Source of the DNA: Triangularia verruculosa
Taxonomy: Eukaryota; Ascomycota; Sordariomycetes; Sordariales; Podosporaceae
DNA length: 64,000 nt
Assembly (NCBI GenBank): GCA_033296885.1
Contig: MU863960.1
Location: forward strand, 96,969-160,968
Direction: 5' to 3'
Part shown: piece by piece, positions 1 through 11,788 of the stretch
Numbering within the stretch: position 1 is the first letter of the stretch
How the letters are laid out: each line of letters opens with the position of its first letter
Made by a program: the position numbers and the translations under genes
Notes under the pieces: generated by a model
The model's input: the letters and a program-made list of their open reading frames with translations, nothing else
Databases searched by the model: none
What the model was told of the DNA's origin: nothing

Positions 1-562
1 AGAGAGGATGGGGTGTGGGTGGGCGGAATCAGGTTCCACCAGTGAGTGGGAAGGGTAGGAAGTACCAGAGTACATCGCTTGGACGTGCAATTCCGTACTG
101 TGCTCACGGTAGCGCAGCTTGTAGCGGGCAAGGAAGCTTTGATCAGGACCGGGAAAGGTCGCTCGTGGCTCGCGGCGTTGTGGAAAGGTTGAAATACGTC
201 GACTGCCCGCTCTCTCTCTCCCTCTCCTTCCTCTTTTTGCTTCCCACGCTTGAAGGCCCTTTTTTAACTCTCCCTTCGACGTGAGGTCTCGCTCTCCCTC
301 GAGTCCAACACTCTCCTCTCTACACCCTAATTCTCTCTCGGTTTTTGTGGTCGCCAACACCGCATACCATCAACACCTCACCTATTAATAAGGTCGTCAA
401 AACAACACCTTGAGGCCGCGTCCCGCCCACCTAGCTTTGGTTAACACCACAACCATTTCTACCTAAGCATCACTTCTCCCTCCGCGCCCTACTGATCACC
501 TTTTATTTCTCCCCGCCCCGATCAGCTCCGAGCAGAGCTTATCTGCCGACAAGCGCGTCACA
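1..562 (+). promoter_or_regulatory. Upstream region and leader of the H+-ATPase gene
   Basis: This stretch lies directly upstream of the PMA1 start codon and no supportable gene is seen in it. It holds pyrimidine-rich tracts at about 205-245 and 276-335, a composition common around transcription starts and 5' leaders of highly expressed fungal genes. Promoter and leader function is inferred from position and composition. No specific factor site can be named. Confidence 0.4.
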
Positions 563-3500
563 ATGGCCGAACACTCGACCACCGGCGCTCCTGCGTTGTC
601 GACCAACATTGAGAGTGGCAACTTTGATGAGAAGGCTCCCCACCATCCCGCCCCGCCCAAGCAAAAGGTCGTGGAGGAAGAGGAGGAGGATGAGGACATT
701 GACGCCCTCATTGAGGATTTGGAATCGAACGATGGCCATGGCATGGTGAGCTTTTCCTCTTCCCGGCCCTGTCCCCTGCCGATGGCCCTTCTTGGCAGGC
801 CACTCAATCCACACCATCCACAGTTGGCGTGCCCCATTCCATCCGAGTCGCTTCCGCCTTGGTTTGGGGGGTTGGTGTCGGCCTTGGCAACTGGGCCAAT
901 CGGTCAATGATCGATCGCTTGCTAACCCTGCTCGTCTCTAGTTCGAGGAAGAAGAGGAGGTCGCTCCCGGCACCGGGCGCGTCATTCCTGAGGACATGCT
1001 CCAGACCGACACTCGCGTCGGTCTTACCGAGCAGGAGGTCATTCAGAGACGCCGCAAGTATGGTCTCAACCAGATGAAGGAGGAGAAGGAGAACTTGATC
1101 CTCAAGTTCCTCGGCTTCTTCGTCGGTCCCATTCAGTTCGTCATGGAGGCTGCCGCCGTCTGTAAGTTTCACGAAACATTTCTTGGCGGTGTTTGCATCT
1201 CACCCCCACTCTGCCATGGCAGCTCTGCACATCAGCGGGGCGCCAAGCACAGTGGCTTCCTGCATCGCCAATCGACCTTCTTGCGACGAGAATTGCTTTT
1301 GCTAACGTCTTGCCTACAGTGGCTGCTGGTCTCGAGGACTGGGTTGATTTCGGTGTCATTTGCGGTCTGCTCCTTCTCAACGCCTTCGTTGGTTTCATCC
1401 AAGAATACCAGGCCGGTTCTATTGTCGATGAATTGAAGAAGTGAGTCTTGCCTTTCTCCGCTCCCCTACCAGACAGCCGTGCTAACCCCTTGGCAGGACT
1501 CTCGCCCTCAAGGCTGTCGTCCTCCGTGATGGCACCCTCAAGGAGATTGAGGCCCCCGAGGTTGTTCCCGGTGATATCCTGCAGGTTGAGGAGGGTACCA
1601 TCATTCCCGCCGATGGTCGCATTGTCACCGACGATGCTTTCCTCCAGGTTGATCAGTCTGCCATCACCGGTGAGTCCCTTGCCGTCGACAAGCACAAGAA
1701 CGACTCCTGCTACGCTTCCTCCGCTGTCAAGCGTGGTGAGGCTTTCATCGTCGTTACTGCCACCGGTGACAACACCTTCGTCGGTCGTGCCGCTGCCCTC
1801 GTGAACGCTGCTAGCGCCGGCTCCGGTCACTTCACTGAGGTTCTCAACGGTATCGGTACCATTCTCCTGGTTCTCGTCATTCTCACCAACTTGGTCGTCT
1901 GGGTTGCTTCCTTCTACCGCAGCAACGGCATCGTCACCATTCTTGAGTTCACCCTCGCCATTACCATCATTGGTGTCCCCGTCGGTCTTCCCGCCGTCGT
2001 TACCACCACCATGGCTGTCGGTGCTGCTTACCTCGCCAAGAAGAAGGCCATTGTCCAGAAGCTCTCCGCCATTGAGTCCCTTGCCGGTGTCGAGATTCTC
2101 TGCTCTGACAAGACTGGTACTCTCACCAAGAACAAGCTCTCTCTCGCTGAGCCCTATACCGTCGCTGGTGTTGAGCCCGAGGACCTCATGTTGACTGCCT
2201 GCTTGGCCGCTTCCCGCAAGAAGAAGGGTATGGATGCCATCGACAAGGCTTTCCTCAAGTCGCTCAAGTTCTACCCCCGCGCCAAGTCTGTTCTCTCCAA
2301 GTACAAGGTTCTCGACTTCCACCCCTTCGACCCCGTCTCCAAGAAGGTTCAAGCCGTTGTCGAGTCTCCCCAGGGTGAGCGCATCATCTGCGTCAAGGGT
2401 GCCCCTCTTTTCGTCCTGAAGACCGTTGAGGAGGACCACCCCATTCCTGAGGATGTCGATGTCGACTACAAGAACAAGGTTGCCGAGTTCGCTACCCGTG
2501 GTTTCCGTTCCCTTGGTGTTGCCCGCAAGCGTGGTGAGGGCTCCTGGGAGATTCTCGGCATCATGCCCTGCTCGGACCCCCCTCGTCACGATACCGCCCG
2601 CACTATCAACGAAGCCAAGTCTCTCGGCCTCTCCATCAAGATGCTTACTGGTGACGCCGTCGGTATCGCTCGTGAGACTTCTCGCCAGCTCGGTCTCGGA
2701 ACCAACGTCTACAATGCTGAGCGTCTCGGTCTCGGTGGCGGCGGTGACATGCCCGGCTCTGAGGTTTACGATTTCGTTGAGGCTGCCGATGGTTTCGCCG
2801 AGGTCTTCCCCCAGCACAAGTACAATGTCGTCGAGATTCTCCAGCAGCGTGGCTACCTCGTTGCCATGACTGGTGACGGTGTCAACGATGCTCCCTCGCT
2901 CAAGAAGGCTGATACTGGTATTGCTGTCGAGGGTGCTTCCGATGCTGCCCGCTCTGCCGCCGATATTGTTTTCCTTGCCCCCGGTCTCGGTGCCATCATT
3001 GATGCCCTCAAGACTTCTCGCCAGATTTTCCACCGCATGTACGCCTACGTCGTCTACCGTATCGCTCTGTCGATCCATCTCGAGATTTACCTTGGTCTCT
3101 GGATCGCCATTCTCAACCGCTCCCTCAACATTGAGCTCGTCGTCTTCATCGCCATTTTCGCTGATGTTGCTACCCTTGCCATTGCCTACGACAACGCCCC
3201 CTACTCCAAGACCCCCGTCAAGTGGAACCTCCCCAAGCTCTGGGGTATGTCGGTCCTTCTCGGTGTCGTCCTTGCCATCGGTACCTGGATCACTGTCACC
3301 ACCATGTATGCCCACCCCAACGGTGGTATCATCCAGAACTTCGGTAATCTCGATGAGGTTGTCTTCCTGCAGATCTCGCTCACTGAGAACTGGCTCATCT
3401 TCATCACTCGGTATGTTTTGACTTTTATTCTTCGTTCTGACGTGAAACAATATGCTAACTCTATTTCTACAGTGCCAACGGTCCCTTCTGGTCCTCACTT

Positions 3501-3800
3501 CCCTCGTGGCAATTGGCCGGCGCTATTCTCGTCGTTGACATTTTGGCCACTCTCTTCTGTATCTTCGGATGGTTTGAGGGCGGTCAGCAGACTTCGATCG
3601 TTGCCGTTGTCCGTGTCTGGGTCTTCTCCTTCGGTGTTTTCTGCGTCATGGGTGGTGTTTACTACATCCTCCAGGACTCGGTTGGTTTCGACAACCTCAT
3701 GCACGGCAAGTCCCCCAAGGGCAACCAGAAGCAGAGATCGCTCGAGGACTTTGTTGTCTCTCTCCAGCGTGTGTCTACGCAGCACGAGAAGTCGCAGTAA
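563..3800 (+). CDS. pma1: Plasma membrane H+-ATPase (P-type, PMA1)
   Basis: Five exons (563-745, 942-1161, 1320-1440, 1497-3410, 3473-3800) give 921 aa, the usual length for fungal Pma1. This P3A-type ATPase pumps protons out across the plasma membrane and energises nutrient uptake. Visible landmarks are the acidic N-terminal region (EDEDIDALIEDLE), the actuator TGES loop, the phosphorylated Asp in CSDKTGTLTKN (D379), the hinge motif TGDGVNDAP and paired hydrophobic segments. The C-terminal R domain, RSLEDFVVSLQRVSTQHE, carries the Ser-Thr pair whose phosphorylation relieves autoinhibition in yeast. The sequence is nearly collinear with the Neurospora enzyme as I know it. All introns are 56-196 nt with GT..AG ends. 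Strong C-ending codon bias suggests high expression. Confidence 0.97.
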
Positions 3801-4534
3801 GCGACCTCGTTGCATGGCTTGGATGGGCAGGGTGCTATGGCTATAGCACGAAATTAAGATACCATGGTTTATAACGCATACCCCGCCCTGAATAGCAGCG
3901 CCTCGGCTTTGGGAGGAACGATAGACCATGGCATGGGTCGAGAGCCTGCTACAGGGCATCTACTTTAATTTTTCGGAGTCTTGATAACGACTTCTCTTGG
4001 GGACTAGTCGAACCCCCGATACTCTTAGACAGATCTAATAAACAGTAAAAAATAACCATGTTCACACTGGCTTGCTGTGAGGGTGAGATGTACCTTTTTT
4101 TTGATGCTTGATGATGGTGGTGGCGCATGGCGGTTTTTAGCTCTGCCCACGTGCACTGATTTCAGTTCATTGTTGGCAAAGATTTTCTGCCTTTTTTGGT
4201 TGTTGAGCAGCCACGACCACGCAACAACGAGTCGTTATCTTCCTATGCGATTGCGCCAGAGCAACTCGCTGTAAGCACTGGCTGAAGGTCAGGGGATTTG
4301 AGCACCTTTAAGCTAATAGCATTTCAGAGCCCTGACACGCCAAATCTTTCGCTCTGCAAGCCGTCGAGTCCACCACAGCAGGCGGATCCCTTGCTAGCAC
4401 ACAGCGCCACCAACAACCAACAACCGCCAACAACCACCGAGTCGCTCCCCCACCACGATTTTTTTCTTTGCCGATCAAGAACGTCACACTGCTTGACCCC
4501 TGAGATAAGGGAGATCCGAAAGAAAAAAGGAGGG
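3801..4534. other. Intergenic: PMA1 3' region and leader of the next gene
   Basis: No gene is seen. AATAAA-like sequence at about 4036 (taataaac) could serve PMA1 polyadenylation. The stretch 4370-4445 is rich in CAA/CCA repeats, as often seen in unstructured fungal 5' leaders, and probably belongs to the leader of the WD40 gene that follows. Confidence 0.4.
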
Positions 4535-6537
4535 ATGGCTCCTCCTAGAGAGATTCCGGGATTTTATTACGGTACGTCATTTTTTTTATTGTTCTTGATG
4601 GTCATGTGACCTTGGCATCGACTTGACAACGGAAGTCGACTTGAAGTCGCAAGGGTTCGGTTTTTGGATTTTGGACTGGGGTTTTCGAGTCTCGGATTTT
4701 CAAGTGGGATTTGGGACGTCGACTTGAGTTGTTTTGTTTGGTCGTGGCTTTTTTTTCTCCTGTGGGGAGCTTGAGGGAGGCGGATGGTGTTGGTGCGAGA
4801 TGGCTTTGATAGGGGAGGTGGGGGGGTTTTGGACGAACTTTGCTGACAAGCTGTGGGTTACGTTCGATAGACGAAGTTAAGAGAAAGTACTTCCGCATTG
4901 AGGACAGCAAGAAGACGGTGCTGCCCGATGGAGCGGCTGCTTGGAGGAGCGAAGGGGAGGTGAAGAGGCGGAAGAAGGAGGTGGAGGAAGCAAGAGGGGA
5001 GAGAGAGTGGAGAGAGAGGGTGGAGAGAGAGAGGGTTAGGAGGGTGGATGTTGGGTGGATGGTGAATAGGGAGATCAAGGAGGGGGAGCGTGATGGGGAA
5101 GGGATGGTGAGGGAGTGGGCTGGGGGATTACAGGATAAGGGGAAGATCAAGATGTGGCAGAACTGGGGAGAGGAGAATGGGGCCATGATTGATTGCTTGT
5201 TTGTGGAAGATCACAAAAAGATCAAGGATTTTCCGCGGCAATGGGACGATGAGGGGGGGGAGGAAAGGTTTGCTTGGGTTTGTGCTGGTGAGTAATCGAT
5301 TATCTTGGAAGGTTGTTTGGGAAGACGGGAGTGCTGACGGATGATGGTAGGGTTGGATGATATGGGGGTGGCGATAGCAGCTGCGCCGTTGGATGAGGAT
5401 GGAAAGTGAGTATTGAAGTTGAGGTAGGGAGGAGGGTGTGAGCTAATATGTGTCCTTTGAAGAGTAGACTACGCCAGCAAACGAGTGCAGCGAGGTTGGT
5501 GGCCTAGTCGATATTTTGATATCACGATACCGTACGATGCACACATTGTTGGCATTAAAGTATCAAAAGGACCGCGGGTGAAATCGCTGCTGGCATTCGG
5601 CAACACCATGAGTTCCGACTCCCTCCCAATAGTGAGGTGCTATGTGGGCGAACCACATGGGCCAGAAACGTGTACGTCTCTTTTCCTGTCCCGAATGCTG
5701 GAGTTTTCTGGCCAAGCTGCAACATATTGCTGACTGGATGCTTGCAATGTAGGGCCGGTACCAAAACAGTGGATTGACCTTTCGCACAACTATGTCAATG
5801 CCGGTGCTTGCACACCTTTAGAGAACTCGAGCCACTTCGTCTTGGGCACCAGGCGCGGTGTCTATCAGAGCGTGCACGACGAGTTTTTGCACGACCTGGA
5901 TACGAGGCCTCGACCACATGGATGGCGGACTGGGCGAACAGACAGCCAGCCCCCATTTCGTGGTGATGTGCTCGCTGTTGACTATCTGCAAGAGTGCCCG
6001 CAGGTGGTGCTTGCTGGTACCCGTTCTGGCCATATCTGCCAACTTGATTTACGAACGCCGGCGAAAGAATGGGAGTCGAAGGTTTTCCGCCACAAGAGCA
6101 GCGTGGCACACATCAAGGCGGTGGGGCCCTACAACATCCTCGCTGCTGGACCACGGAACGCCATGTGCATCTATGATATTCGCTTCACAAGAGCGAGGGA
6201 GCAAAAGGCAAACCAAAAGCCATTCCGACCTTGGGAACAACACGCTGTGGCTCCTGCAGTGGAGTTCCCTGGCTATCGCAACGATGCTTATATCAAGATC
6301 GGGCTGGATGTGCTCAACGAGCCGGGATATGGGCATGGCGTTGTGGCAGCGGCCCATGATGACTGCACGGTTGGGCTGTACTCAGTCCGGGACGGATCGA
6401 GGATATCGTCGCCAGACGTGGACAAGATCAAGGCGCGGGGGGTGATCAAGGCCATGATGTTCCAGACATTGCCTGATGATCAGCATCCCAGCTTGTTTGT
6501 TGGCGTTGGACCGGTTGTCCAAAAGTTTTCTTTTTGA
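4535..6537 (+). CDS. DCAF4/WDR21-like WD40 protein
   Basis: Five exons (4535-4571, 4871-5287, 5351-5405, 5463-5671, 5753-6537) give 500 aa. The N-terminus MAPPREIPGFYYDEVKRKYF matches the 'IPGFYYD..K.RYF' signature of the DCAF4/WDR21 family, and it is recovered only after joining the 37-nt first exon across a 299-nt intron. Residues of about 45-110 are highly charged and probably helical. The C-terminal half holds WD40-type blades, with LDLR and YDIR motifs resembling the WDxR box by which such proteins bind DDB1. The known family role is substrate receptor of CUL4-DDB1 ubiquitin ligases; that role here is inferred. Exon 4 uses the acceptor at 5461-5462, because the downstream AGs lead to a stop. 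Confidence 0.8.
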
Positions 6538-6800
6538 TAAGCCAGATAATACCCTGACTTTGAATTGTACTTGTAAATTATTGCTGGTCGCAATATGAAG
6601 AACTTACACGATGAGTTGCATAAAAGTTGGTGATGTGATTAGTCATGCATTGCGAGTCAGCCGCGGCTCCCTTCCGCGTCTTCCCGTCCATTCGGCGGCG
6701 ACGCGCTGCATCCATCCACCAAAAGCAGCAAGTAAGACGGGGCGAGGTGTGTGCGGAGGGGAAAGTCTGTGTACATCATCTTGAGTTTTCCGATCCGGCC

Positions 6801-8874
6801 ATGGCCGGGAACCATGCAAATCTGAACCGCACTGCATGTACACCTGCCGCATTTGCACCTGCACCCGCACCCGCACTCGCACCCACGCCTACGTCGACGT
6901 CGGCCTTTAGTGGTACTAGAGGAGGAGGGCCATTAGCGGCGTCCGGTTCCGGTTCCGGGTCCGGGTCCGGAGTCGTCGGTGGATTCAGCAGCGGGGAATC
7001 TCAAAGTACAGCGTCGCCAATGAGCAGTGTGAACATCGCCAACGGAAATACGAACAACCTTCCGGACGCGGCGGGAGGCAATAATGCCGGCATCAACACC
7101 AAAAAGCGGAAAGCGGCCCCGGGCTCGAGAGGAGTCGCGAACTTGACCCCGGAGCAGCTGGCCAAGAAACGGGCGAATGGTAAGTGGAGCTTCTATGGTC
7201 TATTTCCTTAGTCTCTTGAGTCCGCTCCGGTGTTGTGGAAACATTTTGGGGGGCCTACACACGGGTGCGGCTACTAGGAGCTGTTGCCTTTCTCCGGGCC
7301 GTCTTTCCTACCTATGTATGGGAGTGGTGGTTAAGGAAAAGGAGCACTGACACGGCATGTTTTAGACCGTGAAGCACAGCGTGCTATTCGAGAGAGGCAA
7401 CGCCTCAAGATTGAGCAGTATGAGCGTGAGATTCGCGAGCTGAAGTCTCAGCAGCCGTATCAGGAACTGCAGGCTGCTATTCGGCAGAGGGAAGCGGTAG
7501 AGGCGGAGCTGGCCGAGGTGAAGGCATGTCTGGCTACGATTATGCATTTGGCTCAGCCGGTGCTGGCCAAGGGGTCGATAGGTGAGTTGCTTGCCCCTAT
7601 TTTTCGGGTTGGGTTTGGCTCAGGGGCTGACATTTTGTGTAGTTGGACAACAACAGCCTGCGCCATTACCGTCTCCGGCTCCGACACACCATGCGCCGTC
7701 ACTCCAGCATCATCATGGTCTGGCGGCACCAACTCCAACGTCTGCGGGGTTCTCTGGTTCGGGGCCAGGTAGTGTTGCCTCTCCGGGTTCTGTTGGGACT
7801 CATGGGCGGTGGCATAGCAGCATGTCGCCTGTAGTTGGGCCAATGACCACGGAGAGCCAGCACCAGCAACATCACCAACTTCAACAACCTCAACCCCCCT
7901 CCCAGACAGGCATCCTAACCCAGCAACGCCACGACCTCGTCCACGGACTCGACCTAGGCTCAGACCGTCTAGACCTCGAATTCCTCCTCGACCCAGCCCA
8001 GAAAATCGCCCGCATCCAACAAAACATCACCACCCCATCACCCACCCCATATCAACAACCCCAACCTCAAATCCCCCTGCTAATCCCTCCCACCACGACC
8101 ACCATAAAACCACAAAACCACCCCCCCCTCCCCCTCAACTGCCCACCCACCTGCCCCCTCGACTCCATCCTCCTCGACTTCCTCTCCGAACGCCGCAACC
8201 TCCTATCTCACTCCCACCCAGCAACCACCGTCCTCGGACCCCCTCACCCCTCCATAACCCCCCTCCTGAACCCATCAGCCCCTTCCCACCCCCTATCCAA
8301 AGTCTTTGCCGACATCCTCGCCCGCTTCCCGGGGCTCTCCAACCTCCCCGAGCGCGTCGCGGTTTTGTATCTGATGTTCCTGCTGATGCGCTGGCAAATC
8401 GACCCCACGCAGGAGAACTGGGAGCGCATACCAGTATATCTCCGTCCCGGGAGGGCGCAGAGGGAAAAGGCGCATCCGGCCTGGGTGGACCACATACCCT
8501 GGCCCGAGATGAGGGGGTACATAATCGAGAACCACGACTTTGAGGATGGCGGAGGAACAGGGGGGAAGAATGGGTTTCTGTTTGAGAATTTTTTTATTCC
8601 TTTTACGGGGACGTTGAGGGTTGGGTGGGGGTATGAGGAGGGGGATTGTTTGTTGCTGTCTGCGGGGAGGGGGAGGGGGGGTAGGAAGAGACGGGAGGGG
8701 GAGGGGGGTAAAGAGGGGGTGGGGAAGGACCAGGGGGAGGAGGAGGAGGAGGAGGAGATTATGATTAATCCTGTTTTTGAGAGGCATTTGAGTAGGCTGG
8801 AGTGTTGGAGTTTGGGGGAGGAGTTTGAACGGGCGTTTCCCCAGTTGAGGGGGACGTATAAATTGAGGAGGTGA
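6801..8874 (+). CDS. bZIP transcription factor with DUF3425-like C-terminus
   Basis: Three exons (6801-7179, 7366-7581, 7643-8874) give 608 aa. Splicing restores the bZIP basic region KKRANDREAQRAIRERQRLK at about residues 120-140, followed by a short heptad zipper to about 190. The N-terminus is Ala/Pro/Gly/Ser-rich, and the middle is Gln/Pro/His-rich. From about residue 370 a region with DSILLDFLSERR, VLYLMFLLMRWQIDP and RLECWSLGEEFERAFPQL fits the DUF3425 domain found behind many ascomycete bZIPs. It probably binds DNA as a dimer; targets cannot be read from sequence. An in-frame upstream ATG at 6645 exists, but 6801 begins a more typical N-terminus. Exon 3 switches from strongly C-rich to strongly G-rich around 8340-8560 and encodes a Glu run near residue 565. 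Confidence 0.88.
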
Positions 8875-9611
8875 GATGTAGACGATACTGTGTTATCTTG
8901 GACAAGGGTTGGGAGGAAGGTGTATAATACGGTTTATGGGCCTTGTAAATGAGTTGAGAGGCCTTTTATATATATGTTTTGGCATGTCGGGTTCGACATG
9001 GTGGATGAGAGTTCACGGTGTTGAGGCCATGTCCAGTGTTTTAGAAACCCGGGTGACAGGGCTATCGAGCGCATGATGGTTTTCGAGTTATAATATAAGG
9101 CGTGGCTAGAATGTGTGGTTAGAACCCGTGAGTAAGAGTCATGATGGGGGGAGTATTCGTTGCATGCGTAAAGCCCCAGAAGCATCACCATATCCATCCC
9201 TGAATCACGTTCACCAATGCCATGTCATGATGATGGGAAAATCTTTATCATAAAAAGTTCCTAGCGCCTCCAAAATTAACTGAAAAAAAACATTTCCCTT
9301 CTCCTTGCCTGCTCCAGATAAATGCTCACAATCCTGTGCCCCCGCCCATGCTACTCCATGTCTTTCCTTTTCTACTCCAGTGGACATAAGTTTCGTACCC
9401 GTGGTCAAGAGGTTGTGTTTTTGGGTGTTTATCGAAGAAGAAAAAAAAGCAAAAAGAACCAAGGAAGACCGAGTATCCTGATGGTGTTCGGTGCGTTTTG
9501 GGTATCTCGTCGTTTTTTTCGCAAAAGGATTTGGGTATCCTGGATGGGTTCTCTAGTCGATAAACTGCTGTTGTTTTGTTTTATTCGTTTGTTGTAGGTT
9601 CGAATTACGAA
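8875..9611. other. Intergenic, convergent 3' regions
   Basis: This lies between the bZIP gene (+) and the SERF gene (-), so it should hold two 3'UTRs. No supportable ORF or RNA gene is seen. A box-B-like GGTTCGAATTA at about 9598 has no partner A box. Confidence 0.5.
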
Positions 9612-9939
9612 TTATTTCTTCCCGGCGGCGGCTTCGGTGGCCTTCTTTGCGTCGGCTGGAAAGAAGACGGTCAGGAGGTGCGATCATGAGAGAGAGGGAG
9701 AGAGGAAGGGGAGAGGTGTGTACATACCGGCAGCCTGCTTCTCGCGCATCTTCTGCGCCGCCAGCTCCTTGGCCTTTGCGAGCTCACTACCGGACATGTT
9801 GTGTCCCTTTTTCTGGAGAGCGCGATAGCATGTTAGCACATGGAGGAGAGTACAGAAGGTGCTCAAGGTTACATACCTGACCAGCCGCCTTCTTCTGAGC
9901 GGCCTCACGGGCCTTGTCGCGCTGGTTGCCGCGGGCCAT
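9612..9939 (-). CDS. SERF/4F5-family small basic protein
   Basis: Three exons read on the minus strand (9939-9877, 9812-9728, 9655-9612) give 63 aa. The start MARGNQRDKAREAAQKK and the following KKGHNMSGSELAKAKE and QKMREKQAA match the 4F5/SERF family (small EDRK-rich factor). These proteins are short, highly charged and mostly helical or disordered. Animal and yeast members influence protein aggregation and bind nucleic acid; the role here is inferred from family only. The introns are 64 and 72 nt with GTATGT donors. Half of the protein lies in exons of 85 nt or less, so a single-ORF search would miss it. Confidence 0.88.
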
Positions 9940-11788
9940 GTTGAATGTCTAGAATTGCTGTGTCCAAGAAGATGACGTCGGTGTTAGAGAGCTGCTCGGG
10001 GGTGCGATGGGCAAGCGCGCAAACGTGGAGTTTGATGTTGCGAAAAGCGGAGGTGTGGGATTAAGTTGGACGGACTGGTCCTAGGTTGCGAGGTGACAGG
10101 CGGTGCAATGTGAAGGGCAGGGGAAAGGCTTCGGCTCGGTGTGGCTGCCTCTTTCGCTCTTCGCGCTGTGAGTGGACGGTCGCTGTTTAAGGCCGGTGAG
10201 GCTGTGCAAAAAGAGAGCGGCAGAGATTCTGGGCGCTTCGATGGGTGGGGAAACAGGGCGTGGCCTGACAGCCAATCGCTGTTTTCAGCTAAGATTCTGG
10301 CACGTGCTTGTACCAGGGCAAGAAGTTATCTTTGGGACTTAGACGCGCGGAAAGCCGCGCTTTGTCGGCGTCTACTGATTCAATGAACCGGAATGATCGT
10401 CTGATGGGCTCCGATTCCGGGCTTGCTGAACTTGATTCTGGATGGGTATCGCGGTATCCATCATTTCGCCATGTGTTCAAGATGTGAGACTGTGTTACAT
10501 GCGGCGGCAGCACAGGACGGCCTCATCTGAGGCAAATTGGTCAGGGACAGATGCGTCAACGGACCCGGAAACCACCGATACAGATTCTCAACTGTCAAAA
10601 TTTCCTGGTTGGAAACATGCCTCCCAATAGCCGCATGAGAAGTAAATCTTTTTCAGATGGACGGACCGTGATGTTTTACCCAGATGAACAGGTCGAATGG
10701 TCCGTGCTCTGATATCGAACGAGCATGTGGTCTGTGCTTCTTTGACGATGGTCATTGTCTTTGAAGACGATCATCGACACTCGACAAACAAAATCACGTC
10801 GACGCCGTTGACTTCAGAAAGTACTCTTATGTTCTTATGATTTGACTCATTCTCTGCGTCTTAAATGAAGCCTTGCAATTCCACGGGAGAAGATGCGGCA
10901 TCGAGTGCTGCCCAAGGCTAAAAGCACCTGAAACCATATTCGTTCATTGCCAGCCAATCGACTTGTCATCCACGCGCAGACTTGAGGATGCGACCACTCG
11001 ATGCATATGAACCCCAGCTTTTCTTTCTTTCGCGCCGCCGTGTCTTTTAATGTTACAACGACAGTCCACGTTCTCGCTTCATGGATTGACTGCCGAACCA
11101 TTGGACCTCAACAACCCGGGGCTCTCCCGTTATGCGCTGGCAGCCGCGAAACCCCACTGAAGCTGCCTTGATCGAATGGCCCTCGGTCGCTTGAAACAGG
11201 CAAGTTGCTCCTCTTCTGGGGAAATGTCTGGCATGGAGTCAATAGGCGCCTGCGGCTTCATTGGCCTGAATGGCAAGAAACATTCTGGGCAATGCGAAAC
11301 ATGCACCAGAAAAGACCCGTGAACCAGTTCTTTGATCCGTCTCCCCTTGTTACAGCTGCCGGTATGGGAAGCCGCATCGTTATTTTGGGCAGATGGTGAA
11401 TTGCCCATGACAAGGGCTCGTGCCTTATTCCATTGTTATAAACCTGATCCGCCACTTCACACAGGTCTATTGTTGCTCTTTCACCTATTGTCTTTGTCAC
11501 CATTGGACTCACCATTGTACCCCTGAACAATGGGAGTGTTTTTCTATTGATCCCTATTTTTCCTTCTTTTCCTACTCCATATCATATTTCTCGCCAGGTC
11601 TAGTCACATTTCTCACTTCAAGATATTTCCTTGTGTTTTTTCTCTCTCTTTTCGTAATTCGACAAACTCTCACTCGATATTTACACACACAACTCTCGAT
11701 ATCTGCTAGCCAGATCTTCATCCGACAATTACTTCATCACTTGCCACAACCTGCTGAGCAGTTTACCACCTGGCACAAGCCACATATT
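9940..11788. other. Gene-free stretch with a pyrimidine-rich leader at its right end
   Basis: About 1.85 kb without a supportable gene. The left end is the 5' flank of the SERF gene. The right end (about 11460-11788) is strongly T/C-rich and looks like the promoter and first, untranslated exon of the four-TM membrane gene. A tiny upstream ORF begins at 11530 (MGVFFY then stop). The middle (10000-11400) shows only short ORFs without family resemblance. Confidence 0.4.

Noticed and set aside
1141..3498. 785-codon open frame on the minus strand opposite PMA1
   Set aside because: It is the antisense of a strongly codon-biased exon; low-complexity Gly/Leu/Asp content, no domain, and it runs across PMA1 introns.
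9598..9608. B-box-like GGTTCGAATTA
   Set aside because: No A box upstream at tRNA distance on either strand; it lies in the SERF gene's 3' flank.
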